Positions 39,275-47,487 of a stretch of DNA of 64,000 nt are shown one piece after another. The position numbers were made by a program, and so were the translations under genes. The stretch is from Nonomuraea cypriaca. Its GTDB lineage: Bacteria > Actinomycetota > Actinomycetes > Streptosporangiales > Streptosporangiaceae. How positions within the stretch are numbered: position 1 is the stretch's first letter; every line of letters starts with the position of its first letter. The stretch is taken from positions 1 to 64,000 of the forward strand of contig NZ_JADOGI010000010.1 in the NCBI RefSeq assembly GCF_015645445.1. The letters are read 5' to 3'. The notes under the pieces were generated by a model, which was not told the origin of the DNA, ran no database searches, and saw only the letters and a list, made by a program, of their open reading frames with translations.

Positions 39275-40936
39275 TCAGGTCCCAAGGATCTCCCGGCGCA
39301 GGTGCGTCTTGAGGATCTTGCCGCCGGGGTTGCGCGGCAGCTCGCCCTCACGCAACCAGACGTGTACGGGGATCTTGAACTTGGCGATCCTGCCCGTCAG
39401 GAACGACCGCAGCTCCTCGGCCGTGATCGACGCGCCGGGCGCCGGCCGGATCACCGCGCCGACCTCCTCGCCCAGCTCCTCGTGCGGCACGCCGATCACC
39501 GCGGCGTCGTCCACCGCCGGGTGCTCGAACAGGGCCGCCTCCACCTCGGCGCAGTAGACGTTCTCGCCGCCCCTGATGACCATGTCCTTGGCCCGGTCCA
39601 CGATGTAGACGAAACCCTCGTCGTCGATCTTGGCCAGGTCGCCGGTGTGCAGCCAGCCGCCGACGAACGTCTGCGCCGTCGCCTCCGGTTTGTTCCAGTA
39701 GCCCATGATGACGTTCGGGCCGCGCAGGCACAGCTCGCCCACCTCGCCGGGCGGCAGCTCGTGACCCATCGGGTCCACCACGCGCAAGTCGACCACGGCC
39801 GACGGCAGGCCGATGCTGTCGGGCTTGGCCTGGTAGTCGGCGCCGCCGTTGCCGATGGCCAGGGCGGTCGTCTCGGTCATGCCGTAGCCGTTGGAGGGGG
39901 CGCGGTTGGGGAGGTTCTCGGTGATGCGCTCCAGCAGCTTGGGCGGGGCGGGGGCGCCGCCGTAGCCCAGGGCGGTCAGGGACGACAGGTCGTACTTGCC
40001 GAAGTCGGGGTGGGACATGAGCTGCCAGGCGTTCGTCGGCACGCCGATCATCGTGCTGATCTTCTCGCGCTCGATCAGGCGCAGCGCCTGCTCGGGGTCC
40101 CACTTGTACATGAGCACCAGGCCGCCGCCGCTGAACATCGTGGTCGTCAGGCCGGAGAAGCAGCCTGTGACGTGGAACAGCGGCACGGTCAGCAGCGTCA
40201 CGCGGCGTACGCTCGCCGCCGCCGCCGGGTCCTTGCCCGACATCGTGGCCGCGCGCATGAACCCGTAGGAGACGGTCATCGGCGACTGGCCGAGGTTGCG
40301 GTGGCTGCCCAGCGCGCCCTTGGGGCTCCCGGTGGTGCCGGAGGTGTAGAAGATCGTGGCCGGGTCCTCGGGGGACAGCTCGACGTCGGGAAGCTTCACG
40401 TCGGCGACGACCTCGCCGAGCACGTCCTCGAACCTGCGCGCACCCTCCGGCGCCTCGCCCCTGGTGACGATCAGCGGCACGCCCGTCGAGGCCAGCCGCT
40501 CGGCTCGCTCGCCGTCCGCGATCAGCACCTTCGCGCCGGAGTCGCGCACGCCGTAGGCCAGCTCGGCCTCCGTCCACCAGGCGTTGAGAGGTACGGCGAT
40601 GGCCCCAGCCGCCAGCGCGGCCGAGAAGGAGACGACCCATTCCGGGTAGTTGCGCATGGCCACGGCGACGCGGTCGCCCTTGCGCACGCCGTACTCCTCG
40701 ACCAGGCGGCCGGCGAGGGTGGCGGCGCGGCGGAAGTGGTCCTCGAACGTGAGGTGCTCGTCCTCATACACGAGGAAGACCTTGTCGCCGTGGAATCTGC
40801 TCATCTCCAGCAGGGCGCGGAAGTGGGCGGGTGCGTGCTTCCATGTGCGCACGCCGGTGTCGCCGATCTCCTCTACCTCGAACAGCTGGCCTGGTCCGGT
40901 GATCTGGGCCTGGACCTGAGCGTGCGAAAGGGACAT
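39275..40936 (-). CDS. AMP-dependent acyl-CoA synthetase/ligase
   Basis: The 553-residue protein is an ANL-superfamily enzyme that activates a carboxylic acid as acyl-AMP and transfers it to CoA. It has the P-loop-like IFYTSGTTGSPKGA near residue 215, the aromatic motif NGYGMTETTA, the hinge TGDLAKIDDEGFVYIVDRAKDMVIRGGENV (split by the domain pivot), and the catalytic lysine in GGKILKTHLR at the end. The core resembles medium/long-chain fatty acyl-CoA ligases. GGGAG lies eight bases upstream of ATG. No adjacent beta-oxidation genes give the substrate. Confidence 0.88.
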   Translation of the reverse strand: MSLSHAQVQAQITGPGQLFEVEEIGDTGVRTWKHAPAHFRALLEMSRFHGDKVFLVYEDEHLTFEDHFRRAATLAGRLVEEYGVRKGDRVAVAMRNYPEWVVSFSAALAAGAIAVPLNAWWTEAELAYGVRDSGAKVLIADGERAERLASTGVPLIVTRGEAPEGARRFEDVLGEVVADVKLPDVELSPEDPATIFYTSGTTGSPKGALGSHRNLGQSPMTVSYGFMRAATMSGKDPAAAASVRRVTLLTVPLFHVTGCFSGLTTTMFSGGGLVLMYKWDPEQALRLIEREKISTMIGVPTNAWQLMSHPDFGKYDLSSLTALGYGGAPAPPKLLERITENLPNRAPSNGYGMTETTALAIGNGGADYQAKPDSIGLPSAVVDLRVVDPMGHELPPGEVGELCLRGPNVIMGYWNKPEATAQTFVGGWLHTGDLAKIDDEGFVYIVDRAKDMVIRGGENVYCAEVEAALFEHPAVDDAAVIGVPHEELGEEVGAVIRPAPGASITAEELRSFLTGRIAKFKIPVHVWLREGELPRNPGGKILKTHLRREILGT

Positions 40937-41067
40937 GCGCAGAACTCCCGCAGTGGACGATTATTCCGGATAAATCACAGTACCGACCGGTAGGTACGTC
41001 GCGCTAGAGCAGGCGAAACAGGCGCTGCCGAGCCCGATGGAGGAGCTCGATCCGGGCAAGCCGTTGT

Positions 41068-41201
41068 GAAAGTTTCATTTTCTAGCCGATAGTTTCTGCC
41101 TCCGAGCTGCCCTTTTGCGCCCGGCTTGAAGCCGCCATTGATTGTCCCCTTGCATGTAAATACCGTCTGCGGTGCGATCCGACCCGGGTCGAAAACTTTC
41201 G
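41068..41201. promoter_or_regulatory. GAAA/TTTC operator-like repeats upstream of the xylanase
   Basis: GAAAGTTTC (41068-41076) and CGAAAACTTTCG (41190-41201) are short dyads, and GATAGTTTC (41088-41096) is a near copy of the first. Inverted GAAA-TTTC elements occur upstream of xylanase genes in other actinomycetes, where they bind repressors. The last one lies 27 bases before the xylanase start. Confidence 0.5.
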
Positions 41202-41228
41202 GAACCGAGTGCCTGCCTCCGGAGGTAG

Positions 41229-42893
41229 ATGTCCGTGCATTCGTCCTCACTCGTCAGAGCCCTCACCCTGGTGGGGATACTCGTCACCTTCCTCCTGCCC
41301 GCGACCGCGGCCGAGGCCTCCGGGCCCCTGCGTACGCACGCGGCCAGCCGGGGCAAGTTCATCGGTACGGCGCTCGCCACCGGCCCGTTGTCCAATGAGA
41401 CCTCGTACCGCAACATAGCCTCCACCGAGTTCAACCAGGTCACGGCCGAGAACGCGATGAAGTGGGAGTCGACCCAGCCCAGCCAGGGGCAGTTCACGTT
41501 CTCCGGCGCCGACGCCATCGTCAACTTCGCCACCCAGAACAACCAGCAGGTCCACGGCCACACGCTCGTGTGGCACAGCCAGACGCCCGGCTGGGTGCAG
41601 AGCCTCAGCGCGACCGCGATGCGCACGGCGATGCAGACCCACATCAGCACGGTCGTCGGCCGCTATGCCGACAACCCCGCCGTGGTGTCGTGGGACGTGG
41701 TGAACGAGGTCTTCGACGACAACGGGAACATGCGCTCCTCGTTCTGGTACAACACGCTCGGCGAGAGCTTCATCGCCGACGCCTTCCGCGCCGCGCGCGC
41801 GGCGGACTCCAACGCCCGGCTCTGCATCAACGACTACAACGTCGAGGGGATCAACTCCAAGAGCACCGCGATGTACAACCTGGTGTCCAGGCTGCGCGGT
41901 CAGGGTGTGCCGATCGACTGCGTGGGCTTCCAGGGCCACCTCGCCATCCAGTACGGCTTCCCGAACGACCTGCAGCAGAACATGGAGCGCTTCGCCGCCC
42001 TCGGCGTCCAGGTCCGGGTCACCGAGCTCGACGTGCGCATGCAGATGCCCAGGAGCTCCTCCAAGGACACCACCCAGGCCACCTACTACCGCAACGTCGT
42101 GAACGCCTGCATGGCCGTCACCGCCTGCGCGGGCGTGACGATCTGGGGCTTCACCGACAGGTACTCGTGGGTGCCCGACACGTTCTCCGGTGAGGGTGCC
42201 GCGCTGATCTACGACGAGAACTACCAGCGCAAGCCGTCCTACACCGCCGTGCACGACGCGCTGGCGGGCGGAAGCAGCAGCGACACCACGGCACCGAGTG
42301 CGCCGGGAACGCCGTCGTCGAGCAACGTCACCTCGAACGCGGCCTCCCTGACGTGGACCGCCTCGACGGACACCGGCGGCAGCGGGCTGGCCGGCTACAA
42401 CGTGTACAGGGAACAGGGCGCGACGGACACCCAGCTCGGGCAGAGCACCACCAACTCGATCGCGCTGACCGGGCTGAGCCCCTCCACCCAGTACCAGGTG
42501 TACGTGCGGGCACGTGACGGTGCGGGGAACCTGTCCGCCAACTCGCCGCTGGTCACCTTCACCACCTTGAGCGGCCCCGGTGGCAGCGGTGGGTGCGGCG
42601 CCGCGGGCACCGTACAGACCCAGTGGAGCGGCGGGTACGTCGTGCAGCCCGTGACCGTCACCAACACCGGCACCTCCAGCATCAGCGGCTGGACCGTCAC
42701 CTTCACCCTGCCCGCCGGGCACACGCTGACCGGCTCGTGGAACGCCGCCGTGACCGTCAGCGGGCAGACCGTCACCGCAAGGAACGCGGGCTACAACGGC
42801 ACCCTGGCCGCGAACGCCAGCACCAGCTTCGGCTTCCAGGTCAGCCGGCCGAGCGGGAACACGCAGACGCCCTCCGGGTACACCTGCGCCTGA
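41229..42893 (+). CDS. Secreted GH10 endo-1,4-beta-xylanase with FN3 and CBM2
   Basis: The 554-residue protein has a signal peptide (residues 1-30, LVRALTLVGILVTFLLPATAAEA), a GH10 catalytic domain to about residue 345, an FN3 domain (about 355-445, APGTPSSSNVTSNAASLTW) and a C-terminal CBM2 (about 455-554, CGAAGTVQTQWSGGYVVQPVTVTNTG ending in YTCA, with paired cysteines). The acid/base E160 (WDVVNEVFDD) and nucleophile E266 (VRVTELDVR) are present. It would hydrolyse xylan outside the cell. GGAGG precedes ATG 41229 and a terminator follows. Confidence 0.93.
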   Translation: MSVHSSSLVRALTLVGILVTFLLPATAAEASGPLRTHAASRGKFIGTALATGPLSNETSYRNIASTEFNQVTAENAMKWESTQPSQGQFTFSGADAIVNFATQNNQQVHGHTLVWHSQTPGWVQSLSATAMRTAMQTHISTVVGRYADNPAVVSWDVVNEVFDDNGNMRSSFWYNTLGESFIADAFRAARAADSNARLCINDYNVEGINSKSTAMYNLVSRLRGQGVPIDCVGFQGHLAIQYGFPNDLQQNMERFAALGVQVRVTELDVRMQMPRSSSKDTTQATYYRNVVNACMAVTACAGVTIWGFTDRYSWVPDTFSGEGAALIYDENYQRKPSYTAVHDALAGGSSSDTTAPSAPGTPSSSNVTSNAASLTWTASTDTGGSGLAGYNVYREQGATDTQLGQSTTNSIALTGLSPSTQYQVYVRARDGAGNLSANSPLVTFTTLSGPGGSGGCGAAGTVQTQWSGGYVVQPVTVTNTGTSSISGWTVTFTLPAGHTLTGSWNAAVTVSGQTVTARNAGYNGTLAANASTSFGFQVSRPSGNTQTPSGYTCA

Positions 42894-42902
42894 CCTCCCC
42901 CG

Positions 42903-42934
42903 ATCCCCTGGGTCCTCGTGACCCAGGGGATTTT
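42903..42934 (+). terminator. Intrinsic terminator of the xylanase gene
   Basis: A 12-bp perfect stem (42903-42914 with 42920-42931) with a five-base loop is followed by TTTT. It begins ten bases after the stop codon. Confidence 0.85.
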
Positions 42935-42951
42935 CGCCGCTCATCGGCGGG

Positions 42952-43557
42952 TCACGGATCCAGGGTGATCCCCTCGCGGCGGAGGTCCTCGACGATGCCG
43001 TCGACGAGGCGGGTGGCGACCGTGTGGTGGAGCCGGCCGTCCTCGCGCAACTCGCGGACGGCGGGGACCGGGTCGGGGTCGGCGAAGAGGCGTTCATCGG
43101 AGTAGTCCACCGGCCTGCCGGTCGGGTCGACGGTCCACCAGGACGCCTCCAGCGCGATCCCGTTCGGGTCGCTGAAGTAGATCGACCGCAGGAATCCGTG
43201 GTCGATGACGTCGGTCACCTCGCAGTCGTGGGCCTTGAGCCGGTCGCGCAGCCGGTTGAGCGCGTCCTCGTCCGGCAGGTGCAACGACAGGTGGTCGAAC
43301 TGCGCGGCCCGCGCGTACGGCACGCCGGCGGGCTTGGCGAAGCTGTCGAGCGGCTGGTCGGTGTATTCGAAGAAGGCGACGGTGTTGCCCGGCGCCACCT
43401 CGAAGAAGTAGTGCTTGAACGCGGGGATGGCGAGCGTCGTGACCAGGCGGGCGTCGAGCACACCGTGCCAGAAGCGCACGGTGGCGTCCATGTCCGCGGT
43501 CACCAGGGCTAGGTGGTGCACACCGCGCCAGTGCACCGTTTCTGGATTGGCAGCCAT
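42952..43557 (-). CDS. VOC-family (glyoxalase/dioxygenase-like) protein
   Basis: The 201-residue protein has the vicinal-oxygen-chelate fold signature: VHHLALVTADMDATVRFWHGVL, FFEVAPGNTVAFFEY, DHLSLHLPDEDAL and YFSDPNGIALEASWW. Metal ligand candidates are the histidines of VHHLAL and FDHLSL and the Glu of ALEASW. It may be a dioxygenase or lyase of aromatic or oxidised substrates; the specific reaction is not evident. TACTGT six bases before ATG 43557, with TTAACG 17 bases further, suggests a leaderless transcript. Confidence 0.8.
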   Translation of the reverse strand: MAANPETVHWRGVHHLALVTADMDATVRFWHGVLDARLVTTLAIPAFKHYFFEVAPGNTVAFFEYTDQPLDSFAKPAGVPYARAAQFDHLSLHLPDEDALNRLRDRLKAHDCEVTDVIDHGFLRSIYFSDPNGIALEASWWTVDPTGRPVDYSDERLFADPDPVPAVRELREDGRLHHTVATRLVDGIVEDLRREGITLDP

Positions 43558-43563
43558 GCCGCA

Positions 43564-43592
43564 ACAGTACGCCTTTCAACTATCTACGTTAA
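43564..43592 (-). promoter_or_regulatory. Leaderless promoter of the VOC gene
   Basis: On the reverse strand TTAACG (43587-43592) and TACTGT (43564-43569) are 17 bases apart, and TACTGT ends six bases before the ATG. No ribosome-binding site is present. Confidence 0.45.
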
Positions 43593-43730
43593 CCCCGGGC
43601 TTCCTCCTCGTCAGGCTGGGTACGGTCTCGTTCCCGGAGCCGGACCTGGTGTGGTTCGGACTGCGGGGAGTGTCGCTCGGGTTACGCTGAGCGAACTCGT
43701 TTCCGCTGATGGTCGAAGAAGGGATCTCTC

Positions 43731-44312
43731 GTGACGGACGACCTGGCCGGACTCGCGGGCTTGCTCTATGAGTTCGGGCTGCTCAAGCGTTATAAGCGCA
43801 CAGGATGGCTGGTGGCGGGAGTACGCGATCCGGAGAGCATCGCCGACCATTCGTTCCGTGCCGCGGTCCTGGCGAGTGTGATCACCGTGCTGGAGGGCGG
43901 TAATCCGGAGCGGGCGGCGTTCATGAGCCTGTTCCACGACACGCAGGAGAGCCGCGTCACCGACATTCCCTACGTCGGCAAGCGCTATCTCCAGGCCACG
44001 CCCAACGAGCAGGTGACCGCCGACCAGACGCGCGGCCTGCCTGAGCCCGTCGGGCGGATGATGGGCGAGGCCGTCGGCGAGTACGAGCGCAACACCACCC
44101 TCGAATCCGTCTGCGCCAGGGACGCGGACAAGCTGGAGTGCCTGATCCAGGCCGTCGAATACCGCGAGCAGGGGCACCAGAACGTGCAGCCGTGGATCGA
44201 CAGCTCGCTCTCCGCGCTCAAGACCAAGTCCGCCAAGCGCATCGCCGACGACGTGCTCACCACGGGGTCGCTGGAGTGGGTGACCAAGGTGCTCAACGGC
44301 GACGAGGGGTGA
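43731..44312 (+). CDS. HD-domain phosphohydrolase (YfbR/HDDC2-like)
   Basis: The 193-residue protein has the HD-family metal motif: ADHSFRAAVLA (first His), MSLFHDTQESR (HD pair) and the later DADKLECLIQAVEY aspartate. This is the pattern of 5'-deoxynucleotidases of the YfbR/HDDC2 group, which dephosphorylate dNMPs; the precise substrate is inferred. GAAGGGA lies upstream of GTG 43731. It is convergent with the sugar permease gene, four bases apart. Confidence 0.82.
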   Translation: MTDDLAGLAGLLYEFGLLKRYKRTGWLVAGVRDPESIADHSFRAAVLASVITVLEGGNPERAAFMSLFHDTQESRVTDIPYVGKRYLQATPNEQVTADQTRGLPEPVGRMMGEAVGEYERNTTLESVCARDADKLECLIQAVEYREQGHQNVQPWIDSSLSALKTKSAKRIADDVLTTGSLEWVTKVLNGDEG

Positions 44313-44316
44313 CCGG

Positions 44317-45138
44317 TCAGCCCTTCACCGAGCCGGCGAAGTTGAAGGAGCCGGCCAGATACTTGTTCACGGCCACATAAAGGACCACCGCGGGGGCCGT
44401 GTACAGGATGGAGAAGGCGGCGAGCTGGCCGTAGGCGACCTGACCGTACTGAGAGAAGAACGTGTAGATCGTGACCGCCGCGGGCTGCTTCTCCGGGGTG
44501 TCCAGCAGGACGAACGGGGCGAAGAAGTTGCCCCACTGGCCCACGAACACGAAGATCGCCACCACGGCTATGCCGGGGGCCATCAACGGGCCGACCACGG
44601 CGGTCAGGGAGCGGATCCAGCCCGCGCCGTCCACCCAGGCCGCCTCCTCCAGGCTCACCGGCACCCCGTCCATGAAGTTCTTCATCATCCAGATCGAGAA
44701 CGGCAGCGAACTCGCGGTCAGGAACAACACCATCGCCGGCACCGAGCCGTACAGGTTGAACCGGAAGAACATCGCGTAGACCGGGACCAGGATCGCCGTC
44801 ACCGGCAGGCCGGTGGTGAAGAGCAGGCTCAGCATGAAGTGGCGGCGGTAGCGAAGCTGGTAACGCGACAGGGGGTAGGCGGCCAGGCCCGCCACGAAGA
44901 CCGTCAGGAGCGCCGTGGTGCCGGAGATCACGATGGAGTTGATCAGGGGCAGGATGATGGTCTCCCAGGTCAGGACCGCTCTGAAGTTGTCCAGGGAGAA
45001 CTCCGACCTGGGCGAGGCGTCGAGCGTCGCCTCCGGCTGGACCGAGGCGATCAGGACCCACACGAACGGGCCGAGGAAGGCCAGCGCGATGACGATGAGC
45101 GCGAGGCCCGCGGCTCCTCTGACGGCCATTCTGGTCAT
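44317..45138 (-). CDS. CUT1 ABC sugar importer permease (MalG-like), system 1
   Basis: The 273-residue protein has six hydrophobic helices and the ABC importer EAA loop with EEAAWVDGAGWIRSLTAVVGPLMAPG, which contacts the ATPase. A C-terminal FNFAGSVKG is typical of MalG-type permeases. It starts at ATG 45138, overlapping the upstream permease stop by ATGA, with GGAGG in front. The importer set (permease, permease, lipoprotein) is transcribed together and lacks an ATPase gene. Its substrate is likely an oligosaccharide, not determined. Confidence 0.9.
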   Translation of the reverse strand: MTRMAVRGAAGLALIVIALAFLGPFVWVLIASVQPEATLDASPRSEFSLDNFRAVLTWETIILPLINSIVISGTTALLTVFVAGLAAYPLSRYQLRYRRHFMLSLLFTTGLPVTAILVPVYAMFFRFNLYGSVPAMVLFLTASSLPFSIWMMKNFMDGVPVSLEEAAWVDGAGWIRSLTAVVGPLMAPGIAVVAIFVFVGQWGNFFAPFVLLDTPEKQPAAVTIYTFFSQYGQVAYGQLAAFSILYTAPAVVLYVAVNKYLAGSFNFAGSVKG

Positions 45139-46049
45139 GCGTCCTCCACCTTGATCAGGCGCAGGTAGATCAGCGAGAACAGCGCGCCGATCACCAGCAT
45201 GACCAGCGCGATCGCGGAGCCGTAGCCGATCTCGAAGTAGCGGAACGCCTGCTCGTACATGTAGAGCGGGGTCGTCTGGCTGGCCGTGCCAGGGCCGCCG
45301 CCGGTCAGGGCGTAGATGAGGCCGAAACTGGCCAGCGTCTGCAGGGTGATCAGCATGAGGTTGGCCATGATCGAGCGGCGGATCAGCGGGAGCGTGATGT
45401 GCGCGAGGCGGCGGACCGGTCCTGCCCCGTCCACCGCGGCGGCCTCCACCAGGTCGGCGGGCACCTCGGAGAGGGCCGCCGAGTACACCAGCATCGAGAA
45501 GGCCGTGCCGCGCCAGATATTGGCCAGGATGACGGCCACCATCGGGGCCGTGTAGAGCCATTCCTGGGAGATGCCGAGCACCACGTTCAGGGTGCCCTCC
45601 TCGGCCAGGAAGGAGAACCAGCAGGCGGCCGCAACCACCTCGGGCACCACCCAGGCGGCGATGACGATCCCGTTGACCACGCTGCGGGTGACGCGGCCGC
45701 GGCCGCGCTGGAGCAGGGCGATGATCAGGCCGAGGGTGTTCTGGCCGATGACGGCCGAGCCGATGACGAAGACGAAGGTGAGGAGGAAGGAGTTGAGGAA
45801 GTTCGGGTCGCCGAAGAGCCTGACGAAGTTGCCGAAGCCGACGAACTGCGAGTTCACCGAGGCCGAGCCGGTCAGGGTCTCGTTGGTGAAGGCGATGTAG
45901 AGGCTCCACAGGATGGGGCCGGCGAGGAACAGGACGAGCAGGACGAGCGCGGGGCCCAGGGGGATGAGCCAGCGCAGCGCCCCGCGCCGTGCCGGGCCGC
46001 GGGAAGGCGGGCGCGTCACGGGCGGGGCAGGCGCGGTGGCGACCGTCAT
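45135..46049 (-). CDS. CUT1 ABC sugar importer permease (MalF-like), system 1
   Basis: The 304-residue protein has a basic, proline-rich N-terminus and six hydrophobic helices, the first at about residues 29-50. The EAA loop is VEAAAVDGAGPVRRLAHITLPLIRRS. It pairs with the MalG-like permease downstream. Both ends overlap neighbours by four bases (46046-46049 with the binding protein, 45135-45138 with the second permease), so translation is tightly coupled. Confidence 0.9.
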   Translation of the reverse strand: MTVATAPAPPVTRPPSRGPARRGALRWLIPLGPALVLLVLFLAGPILWSLYIAFTNETLTGSASVNSQFVGFGNFVRLFGDPNFLNSFLLTFVFVIGSAVIGQNTLGLIIALLQRGRGRVTRSVVNGIVIAAWVVPEVVAAACWFSFLAEEGTLNVVLGISQEWLYTAPMVAVILANIWRGTAFSMLVYSAALSEVPADLVEAAAVDGAGPVRRLAHITLPLIRRSIMANLMLITLQTLASFGLIYALTGGGPGTASQTTPLYMYEQAFRYFEIGYGSAIALVMLVIGALFSLIYLRLIKVEDA

Positions 46050-47401
46050 CGGGCCAGGACCTTGTCGGCGCCTCCCACGGCCGTGGGCAGGGCCTGCACG
46101 TACGCCGCCGTCGCCTCCTCAGGCGTCCGCGCTCCCGTCGTGACCGCCTCCATGGCCTCCTGGACCTGGGCGGACACCTTCGGGTACGCCTCGTAGGCCG
46201 GTCGGTAACGGGTGACCGCGGCCAGGTCGGTGAAGAACTTGACGCTCGGGTTGCCGGCGCTGTACTTCGGGTCGGCGGCCACGTCCTTGCGGGGCGCGAG
46301 GTCGCCGGTTCCGACCGAGTACGTCATCGAGTTCTCCTTGTTGGTGGCCACCGCGATGAAGTCGAACGCCTCCTGCTTGTTCTTCGTGTAGGCGCTCATT
46401 GCGATCACCCAGCCGCCCGACATGCTGACCGCGCCCGGCTCCTCGCCGTTCTGCGTCGGCATGGCCGTCCAGCCGACCTTGTCCTGCCACTCCGGCCACG
46501 GTTTGGTGCTGGTCGGCTTCCAGGCCGCGGCGGTCCACGCGCCGTCGAGCGAGATGCCGATCCGGGCGGCGGGGAACCACTCGAGGTTGACCTTGTCGGC
46601 GAGCTTGGCGTTGTGCGCGTCGGCCTGCCTGGGGCCGAGGTCCTCACGGTAGACGGTGTTGACGAAGGTCAGGGCGTCGGTGAAGTTCTTGCCGCCGGCC
46701 ACCCACTTCTGCTGCGTGTCGTCGTAGAGGGTGCCGCCGGGGGTGCCGTACAGGAGCATCTCGAAGCCCTGCATGGTCGACGCCTCGCCGTGGATCTTCG
46801 TGGAGTACATGCTGAACGGGATGACGTCGGGCAGCTTCTGCTTGATCGTACGGGCGGCGGTCAGGACGTCGTTCCAGGTCTTCGGCTCCCACGGGACGGG
46901 GAGGCCGGCCTTGGCGAAGACGTCCTTGTGGTACCAGAGGCCGCGGGTGTCCGTGCTGATCGGGACGCCGTAGATCTTGCCGTCCCCGCCCTTGGCAGCC
47001 TCCTTGACCGAGTCGGGGAACTGGGTGTTCCAGTCGGGCCACTTGGTCAGGTAGTCGTCGAGCGGGGCCAGCTTGCCCGCCGCGACGTCCGCGTTGACCT
47101 GGAACGTGTCGTGGTAGTAGAGGTCGGGAGCCGAGTCGGGGGACCGGTTCAGCAGCGCCAGCTTCGTGTAGTAGGCCTCGGAGTTGCCCTGGACCGGGGT
47201 CAGCTTGATCGTGACGCCGGGGTGGGCGGTTTCGTACTGCTGTTTCGCGTTCGTGAGCATCTTCTCCAGATGCGGCCACGTCCGCTCGACTCTGTAGAGG
47301 ACTTCGAGCTCCTTGCCGCCGGAGGGATCCTGCGCGGTGTCGGCGCCGCAGCCTGCGACGGCTGTCAGCAGCAGGAGTGAACCGGCCAGCGTCCGTTTCA
47401 T
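46046..47401 (-). CDS. Extracellular solute-binding lipoprotein, system 1
   Basis: The 451-residue protein has a lipoprotein signal (MKRTLAGSLLLLTAVAGCG) with the lipobox cysteine near residue 18. The mature part is a family 1 sugar-binding protein (LEVLYRVERTWPHLEKML, WYHKDVFAKAGLPVPWEPKTW). It would be tethered outside and deliver a sugar to the two permeases. ATG 47401 is chosen because GGGGAGG lies five bases upstream; the preceding GTG is too close. A perfect operator-like repeat lies in the gap to the divergent ROK gene. Confidence 0.9.
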   Translation of the reverse strand: MKRTLAGSLLLLTAVAGCGADTAQDPSGGKELEVLYRVERTWPHLEKMLTNAKQQYETAHPGVTIKLTPVQGNSEAYYTKLALLNRSPDSAPDLYYHDTFQVNADVAAGKLAPLDDYLTKWPDWNTQFPDSVKEAAKGGDGKIYGVPISTDTRGLWYHKDVFAKAGLPVPWEPKTWNDVLTAARTIKQKLPDVIPFSMYSTKIHGEASTMQGFEMLLYGTPGGTLYDDTQQKWVAGGKNFTDALTFVNTVYREDLGPRQADAHNAKLADKVNLEWFPAARIGISLDGAWTAAAWKPTSTKPWPEWQDKVGWTAMPTQNGEEPGAVSMSGGWVIAMSAYTKNKQEAFDFIAVATNKENSMTYSVGTGDLAPRKDVAADPKYSAGNPSVKFFTDLAAVTRYRPAYEAYPKVSAQVQEAMEAVTTGARTPEEATAAYVQALPTAVGGADKVLAR

Positions 47402-47437
47402 CACGGCCTCCCCGTCCTTCCGTGGGATGCCGCGAAG

Positions 47438-47456
47438 GTAAATCTTTTTGATTTAC
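47438..47456. promoter_or_regulatory. Perfect inverted repeat between SBP and ROK genes
   Basis: GTAAATC (47438-47444) and GATTTAC (47450-47456) are separated by TTTTT. This AT-rich dyad stands out in the GC-rich background and sits midway in the 86-base divergent region. It is the probable operator of the ROK repressor for both itself and the importer operon. Confidence 0.65.
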
Positions 47457-47487
47457 TAAGTCAACACTCTGTGGTGACATTGCTGAC

